64,000 bases of DNA from Omphiscola glabra (taxonomy: Eukaryota > Mollusca > Gastropoda > Lymnaeidae), in assembly GCA_964017045.1 (NCBI GenBank), contig OZ024807.1, positions 13,029,241-13,093,240 on the forward strand, read 5' to 3'. The notes below the pieces were generated by a model. The model was not told where the DNA came from. It ran no database searches and worked only from the letters and a program-made list of their open reading frames with translations. A program made the position numbers and the translations under genes. How positions within the stretch are numbered: position 1 is the stretch's first letter; the number at the start of each line of letters is the position of its first letter. Shown piece by piece: positions 45,685-54,600 of this stretch.

Positions 45685-48600
45685 GTAAGTTGGGGAGGGG
45701 GGTATTAGTTTGGCTGTCAATTAGTTCGGCTGTCAATTAGTTTGGCTGTCAATTAGGTTGGCTTATATAGTGGTATGGATCTTTTTAATGGTAGGTTGGG
45801 GGTTAATTAAGTTGGCTGTCACTTAGGTTGGCTGTCAATTTCTTTGGCTGTCAATTACTTTGGCTGTCAATTAGGTTGGCTGTCAATTACTTTGGCTGTC
45901 ACTTAGGTTGGCTGTCAATTACTTTGGCTGTCACTTAGGCTGGCTGTCAATTATTTTGGCTGTCAACTAGGTTGGCTCACAATGTGGTGTGGACCGTGTC
46001 GATGGTTGGTTGGGGAGGGAGGCTTAATTCTTATATTAAATTACTACCATGTTAGTTTGAGGTTGTGTGTTAGATTACGACAGAGGTCATCCGCGAAAGG
46101 GTGAAGGACAAACAACAATTAAAATTTGGATAATATGAAAGATTCCGTTTTGGGCCGTCCATAAAGTAAGTCACGCTTGGAAGTGGGGGAGGTGGGGGGA
46201 TCTAAGAAAATATTATAGTTTGTGACGTCACTTTTTGAAAAAAATCAAACATTAATACAACCTGTATTTGTCAGTGATGTTCAACTGTCTGTTTTGATGG
46301 ATGTATCCCGACAGAAGATTTCACTTTTATACATTCGTCTCATTGTGTTGTGTGTGTTAGATGAAAATTTTAATTTGTGGTTATTTTTTAAAGTTCTTTC
46401 AGTTGTTTCATTAAGTGTGACGTGCTATTTAAATTTTAAAAAAGGGGCGTGGTGGGAATAAGATTTATTACAGATTGTAACAGTGGGGAGGGAGGGGCGT
46501 AAAAACTGTTAAAAATTATCGTGACGTACTTCATGGACGGCCCCTTTATTGGGTACACTAATATGAATTGTGATGTGTTAAAATAGTTGATATTGTGGAG
46601 TGTCCAGACAATAGTCGACCCGTAAGGGGTGGGGGGAGTCCCACTATTGACCAAACAAAGGGTCAATCTTTTCCGATTGCCCGCGACGGGATGGCGGCGT
46701 TGGTTTCATGACCTATTTCGCGGTGTGAGATAGGAATGGGATCGGGGCCCTGGTAAGAAATCTCTAGGGACGCGGGACGTATAAAAGGGACAGTTGGATG
46801 GGACTAGCAGAACTCAGCCGGGGAGGCAAGTGGACAGATGGGAGACTCCGACGGACAGGAGTAGATAATAGACGAGAGAAACCGAGAACGAAAGAGATAG
46901 GGACGAACCGGGAAAGTCGGAGTTGATTACGACAGAGAGAGACAGAGAGAGACAGAGAGAGAGAGAGTGAAGTCATAGGAGGAGACAAATAAATAATCAA
47001 TGACTATAACCATCGTTGAGTTGTCAAATTGAAGCAGTACGAGTGAGCAAGGTTATCAACCAGATAAATATAGTTATAGAAAAGAGACGACGAAGGTTCT
47101 CTACAATATTTAAATTACAAGACAAATTATATATTATGGAATGCTACTGGTTGTTTGGGGATTGCCCGCTGGAAGGCTATCGACACGGTTCGACCAAACT
47201 TCCGTCGACCAATCTTCCGTCGACCAAACTTCCGTCCGACCAAATTTCTTTCAAATTTCCGGTTACGTCTGACTGATTCATGATTATGGCGTGGGCCTTC
47301 CCGCAGGACAGAACCCGTTTTAAAGTCTAAGTTGATCTCTTTCTCTCTGCTAGGCCCTAGCCAGCATCTGGTCATACAAGGGTCTGCGCCACCTTAATGA
47401 CATAGGTGAGACCGTCAAGAACCACTTGGCTGCAGGCTATCGTAAACCGTCGGAGCTGGTCCCAGTTTGGTTTGAATTCAATGGTGAGGAATGAGGACGT
47501 CTGTGAAATTTAAAAGTAAATGATTAAATGTGTGCTTGTAAAAGAAAAATTTTAAAAACACAGAGAGGGTGGGGGGAGGGGGGAAGATGAGGCATGAGAC
47601 TGGTGAGAGACAGAAATAGAAATTTAAAGAGAGAGAGAGAGAAAGAGAGATTAGAAGTGACATAGATGGTGATAAAGAGAGGTATAGAGATATAAAGTGA
47701 GCAAGAGTCTTATGAGACAGGGATGAAAGGTAGTTAGTAATTGAGAGTGGGGGGGGGGGGAACAAATTGGACACGGACAGGCATCGCCGCCATTCGCACC
47801 CAAATCGCATTAGACTCAATGGTATTCGGATGTCATTCGAGGTAGTTTATTTTACTTAAACCTAAGTAGTAAGCTTACAAACGTGTAGACCATTCAATTA
47901 TCTTTCATTTGATACCAAAATTTGTCTTACAAACTAAACAATCATATTTTAAATAGTTTTTTAATCGCAACCTCTCACATCTGCTACCCGGGTTCGAATA
48001 GTCGCAGCCTTTAAAAATATACTCACATGTTTGAAACACGAAAGGGGCCCGAACTCTGTCACCTGCCTGTGGACCTGACAAGTAATCGGCAGAAGCGGCA
48101 CTGAGCACGAAACTCTTGGCCGGCCACTCACGAAGAGCGGCGTCACCAGCCCCGATCCGGCACTTCGTTTCCGTTAAAGCCGAACCGAGGCCGAGGGCCT
48201 CCCCGCTGCTAATCAGCGGTCGCGTGATAGCTTGGCTCACGACCCCCCCCCCATGTAAAATGGGGGTCATTTGTTCAAATGGGCCCGGAAAAAACGACCC
48301 AGCTGGGCAGAATTTCTGCCTGTGGACCAGAATTTCCTAAGTGTGGGCCGGGGGAGGGAGGTATAGAGGGAGAGAGAGAGAGGAGAGAGATATGAGTTAG
48401 TGAGAAAAGAATTGTCAGAAATTCACTTGAAGTATTCAGATCCCCCCCCCCCCCTCTTTCCCCGAAGGATGAAACCAGCTGTCCCGACACTCATGAACAG
48501 GTCGGCAAATAAGAAAAGAAAACTATGTACCGGTATTACACAAATTACACGTGTTTCTATATTTTGTGCAGACGATCTGATGACGGGCGAGATTTTTGGC

Positions 48601-51600
48601 AGTTTTAAAGACAGCCTCCTCCTTCTATTTATCATCCCGCTGCTCTTGGCCATTGTCGGGGCTGGTTTCATATGCTTGCCACACGTCTCCTACTCTCTGG
48701 TGGTGAGTGGTGTCTTTTACAAATACCTGGCCAGCAACTTATTGGGAAGAGGGGTACCTACATACACAGCAATTTATGGGTTAGAAAGGTACCTACCAAA
48801 AACGCATTTGGGAGGAGGGGGTATACTATGATGATCCGTTTATTCTTGTGCGTTAAATTACTATATCAAACGATGTTATGTAATTATAGGGAGTGCAGTT
48901 ATAAAGAATATCATAACTGAGCTACAGGATAACGAAAAGGGGGATAGGATAACTGAGTGATAGGTCAACATCAGGGAGACACTGACATGTAGCACACAGC
49001 AGTGGTCAAGAGGGCGTGTTTGACCAAAGGATACACGGAGAAGTGATCCAACTAGAGAGCAGATATATCTTGGGAATATCTGGGAGTCACATTTTGCGGT
49101 GGAAATATTTTGGAGGTACATTGAGCGGTGGTAATATCTTGGAAACATATTGAGCGGTGGGAATATCTTGGAAACATATTGAGCGGTGGGAATATCTTGG
49201 AAACATATTGAGCGGTGGGAATATCTTGGAAACATATTGAGCGGTGGGAATATCTTGTGGACACATTGAGCGGTGGGAATATCTCGGAGGCATATTGAGC
49301 GGTGGGAATATCTTGGAAACATATTGAGCGGTGGGAATATCTTGGAAACATATTGAGCGGTGGGAATATCTTGGAAACATATTGAGCGGTGGGAATATCT
49401 TGGAAACATATTGAGCGGTGGGAATATCTCGGAGGCACATTTATCTGTGGGGAGAATCTTGTGGGCGCATTGAGAGAATGGTGACTAACTGGGTAAATGT
49501 AGTGAGACCCATGACGCCCTTATGCCCCCACTGAGGGTGCCGCAGGATGGTGATGTTGATGGTAGCCCTTGGAAAAGATTCACTAGCAAAAAGATAATAA
49601 ATAATATCACAGAAAAGCATTCAAACGTAGAGTATAAACTCAGTAGAGTTTAAACTACAACCAGCTATTAATAAACTTGTTTGGTTTTTTTTGCAGCTGA
49701 TCTTCATCGGGTCAGCATCCATCTTGTCCTTTGCTGTCTCTTATTCCATTGTGAAGTCCGTCGTTGATGGAGTGAGTAAGCATGCTAAGTATTATCAGTC
49801 AGCGGCGTAACAAACATGGGGTGTGGGCACCAGAAACATGTAAAGCATACGTTAATTAATTTTATGACGGGACTAATCTTTTACAGTTGATGATTATTGG
49901 CAGCAAGTTAATTTGAGCACCCCCCCCCACCCCCAAACCTTTTTTTTTCCTTACCCCTTTTTTCTTCTCATCTTTTTTGGTCAAATGTGATTTTTCTCCC
50001 GACGGACGGCAATTTGCCTATTAAGATTAATTATTTGAAACAAAAGATGGACAACTCAAAAGTCTTTGATAGCGAGTAAGCCGTTCACAGGCCGCGTGTC
50101 GTTACTCCTACTATCAAACTATTTTTTAGAAAACACCGCCTTATTGCCCTTTAGAAATGTCCGTATATTTTTTTAAATGCACATAATGAAATGTTAAGTA
50201 ACGCGACAAAATAAACTAAACTTCTGTGATATCATTTGATCTTTTCTCTCACTTTTTGAATCTGTTTATTTGTCTGGTTGGATTAAGAACGAATAAGTTT
50301 ATTTGTGATCAGTCAGCCAGCGCGGCCCTCAATTTTTTTGACGTAGTGTTAACACATGGTATAATATTATAAAAGTGTATGATAAATGAAGGGCTGCGTT
50401 CAAGCTGTGTGAAGGAAATAGTTGTACAATGTATGTGGACGCTTTAAATGAAAAGACAGGTAATTAGAAGAAAAAAATATAAGGTAACGACCAACAGCAT
50501 TCTTCAGCAGACAAGACAAAACGTGCACGACACAAAACACGCACGACACGTTTAACTACATATATTACGAACTCGGTAACGCCAGGCTCCGCCAAACTTT
50601 GATTGACGTGAATGCTTGGACAACGTTTTGTGAGACAATCGTTCAAGGATAACGAAGGTTTCTAAAAGATATTTTTTTAAGGGTCAGAAAATCATATATA
50701 TATTAGGAAAGACAATTATGCTTTAATTTGTGATTAAAATATTTCTTGAAATGTGATTAAACATATTTCTTGTATTGTGATCCAGACCTCTCGTCTAAGC
50801 CTTGTCTTCTAAGCCTTGTCTTCTAAGCCTTGTCCTCTATTCACAGACCAACACTGTTGCCGTGGAAAACTTGAGGAAAGTGATCAGCCACAACTATCAC
50901 ATCGTACCAGGGAGTAAAATAGTGGCTGCCATGAACGCCATCATGATCATTGTGAGATGTTTGTAATGCCACTGTCAGAGACTCAGGGACGTCCTTTGGG
51001 TGGGGCAGGGTGGGGCATTTGCGGGCGCCCCCTGAATTTGTAGGTTTTATTTAAATTGCTATGTACTGTGGCGCCTCCACTAATAAACAACTTAACCAAG
51101 CCGACCCAGTTTTGGTGCCCCCCCCCCCTTTTTTTAAAAAAATCCTGAAATGACGCCCCTATTATATCGTTGAGTAGATACGCTTTTATCCTAAAGCAGC
51201 TACAGCTGTATCGTTAATTAGCTATAGTTGTATCATTAATTAGCCATTGTTGTATTGCTAAGCAAATATAGTTTTATCATTAAGTAACTACAGTTGTATC
51301 GTTAATTAGCTATAGTTGTATCGTTAAGTAGCTACAGTTGTATTGTTAATTAGCTATAGTTGTATCGTTAAGTAACTATAGTTGTATCGTTAAGTAGCTA
51401 CAGTTGTATTGTTAATTAGCTATAGTTGTATCGTTAAGTAACTATAGTTGTATCGTTAAGTAGCTATAGTTGTATCGTTAAGTAGCTACAGTTGTATCGT
51501 TAATTAGCTATAGTTGTATCGTTAAGTAGCTATAGTTGTATCGTTAACTAGCTATAGTTGTATCGTTAAGTAGCTATAGTTGTATCGTTAAGTAGCTACA

Positions 51601-54600
51601 GTTGTATCGTTAATTAGCTATAGTTGTATCGTTAAGTAGCTATAGTTGTATCGTTAAGTAGTTATAGTTGTATCGTTAAGTAACTATAGTTGTATCGTTA
51701 ATTAGCTATAGTTGTATCGTTAAGTAGCTAAAGTTGTATCGTTAAGTAGCTAAAGTTGTATCGTTAAGTAGCTACAGTTGTATCGTTAAGTAGCTATAGT
51801 TGTATCGTTAAGTAGCTATAGTTATATCGAGAACAAGGGTGCATTACAGAATACAATTCGAGGACGATGGACCGATAGTACAAGAAAAAATACATTAATA
51901 GGACGAGGGATTGCAGTAAATGAACCATAGATCTAGGATGAGGGACTTACAGTAAGGATATATAGATCTATGATGAGGGACTTACAGAAAATTATCTATA
52001 GATATAGGTCGAGTTAAAAGGACATTTCTTCTTAGCCTCCTACAAGATAGACACAAGGGGGTCCTACAAGTTATTGTTTATGTAGTCCTACAACAAGGGT
52101 GCCACAGTCTCTTTTACAAGAGATACCACAATTTCACAGACAAGAGGGGGTGCCCAGTCCCCCAGACACGAGGGGCCCAAATCACCTAAACAAAAGTGTC
52201 ACAGTACCCCGGAAAGGAGGGGCCTACGACACGAGGGGTCCTAATCCTCTAGACAAGATGGCCCCAGTCCCCCAGACACGAGGGACCCTAATCCTCTAGA
52301 CAACATGGCCCCAGTCCCCCAGACACGAGGGACCCTAATCCTCTAGACAAGATGGCCCCTGTCCCCCAGACACGAGGGACCCTAATCCTCTAGACAAGAT
52401 GGCCCCAGTCCCCCAGACACGAGGGACCCAAATCCTCTAGGCAAGATGGCCCCAGTCCCCCAGACACGAGGGACCCTAATCCTCTAGACAAGATGGCCCC
52501 AGTCCCCCAGACACGAGGGGCCCCATTTATATAGGAAAGAGGGGCCCCAATCCCCTAGATTTTTAATGGGGATCTATATTTTGTCCACGAATACTACCCA
52601 CTCACCTACCCACTTACCTACCCACTCACCTACCCACTCACCTACCCACTCACCCCAACATATCTACCTACCTACCTACCTCCATTCATGTATCCAGCAA
52701 TCCAGCTCTCTATTTCATCTCCAAGGGCCACTGTTGTGGGGTGACCGGCACTGGCGATTTTAATACGTCCAACCTTGAGGTGTCCGTTAAAGCAGGAGTC
52801 AACCCTAACGATGCCCTCAAATTGCCGCCATGGCTACCGAAAGATTTCTTGATACCCTACGCCAATGTCACGTACAGCGGTCGCTTTAAGGTCAGTTCTG
52901 CCTTACATGTATCGCCAGTGTTCAAATCTTTCATTACCAGCTGTGGCGGTGCCTGACAGACAACTGGAGTCTATTGATTACCAGCTGTGGCGGTGCCTGA
53001 CAGACAACTGGAGTCTATTGATTACCAGCTGTGCCGGTGCCTGACAGACAACTGCAGTCTATTGATTACCAGTTGTGGCGGTGCTTGACAGACAACTGGA
53101 GTCTATTGATTACCAGATGTGGCGGTGCCTGACAGACAACTGGAGTCTATTGATTACCAGCTGTGCCGGTGCCTGACAGACAACTGCAGTCTATTGATTA
53201 CCAGCTGTGGCGGTGCCTGACAGACAACTGCAGTCTATTGATTACCAGCTGTGGCGGTGCCTGACAGACAACTGGAGTCTATTGATTACCAGCTGTGGCG
53301 GTGCCTGACAGACAACTGGAGTCTATTGATTACCAGCTGTGGCGGTGCTTGACAGCGTGAGAGGCCGATATGTCTTCAGATGCCGAAACAGGCTCGTCGC
53401 TTTTCGAACCTGATGTTATGAAAACTTTTGGTGACTTTGGTAGATGAAGTGTTTCCTAAAAAGACACTTGACATGCTTGACACGCTTGACACGCTTCACA
53501 TGCTTGACATGCTTGACAGACTTGACACGCTTGACACGCTTGACATGCTTGACACGCTTGACACGCCTGACATGCTTGACATGCTTCGGGGGGTTGGGAC
53601 GTGCCCCGGTTAATCCAGTGCACCCTTACTGACAACAGAGAGACATAAGTTCAACAGCCGCATGTCAAACATGTCAAACATTCAGCTTTCCAGACATATC
53701 GACCAGAGATGACCTGGTTATTGGGCTTTCAGTGGGTTTGTAAATAAACACTTACCATTTTGACATTTTAAAATCAGCTATTTTTCATGTAGCTTTAAAA
53801 ATTAATTATTTATAAATAATAATTATCCTGAAGTCACGTTACCGTTATTTGTTATGGATACAAAAATGGCTTCCGGAACCGGAAGTTTCTGTGGTTACCT
53901 TGGTAATCCTTACCTTTGAGCTAAATATTGCTGGCGCGCGTGTTTAGTTCAAGGAACAATGGAAGAGAAAAGTACATAACACGCAAAGTAAGTAAGATTG
54001 ATCAGTGTCAGACAGGAGGAATAACCCAGACAAAAGCCATATTTGTCGAAAGTCGCCCGGACATTGACCTAAAAAGAGAAGACCTATCCGGGGAAACCCG
54101 GACGCCATGGAAACCCCAAAAGAAATGCCCAATCGCACCCCCTTGTTGTGAGGCTGGGAGACCCTGCAGTAACAATAGGTAGTGTTCATACTTTATGTAT
54201 GTTAATTAACTACTACTGTAATATGATGATACTTCTGATGGGTGTAACTACTTATACCTGTTGAAGAACTGAATAAATAAAATTGAATCATTCACATGGT
54301 ACCTTGTTACATGATAAATGATAAAATAAATCCTTGGCATTGTAAAATCCTTGTAACTAACAAGGTTACAGTATAAATAATTTAATACACTTTGAATATC
54401 ATTCTATCCTCAAATTCACATCATAGTAAAATTATCCATGGCGCCCATCCTCACAGATAAAATTTCGTGCACACTCTCTACACTCACAAAATCATGAGTT
54501 CTTCTTCCGCTACAAAAACTAGTCCCTGCTTTTTCTCGTGATACAATTCATTACTATCAAATCGTGCATAGTAATAAATAATATTGTCACGTGACAGATC

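Noticed and set aside
47478..47819. Minus-strand ORF over the gagaga-rich tract in TspB intron 2
   Set aside because: Low-complexity translation (Ser/Leu runs) inside an intron of a supported gene.
48741..48831. Read-through of TspB exon 3 into the intron as a longer exon
   Set aside because: The GTGAGT donor and the length match with TspA exon 4 place the border at 48702.
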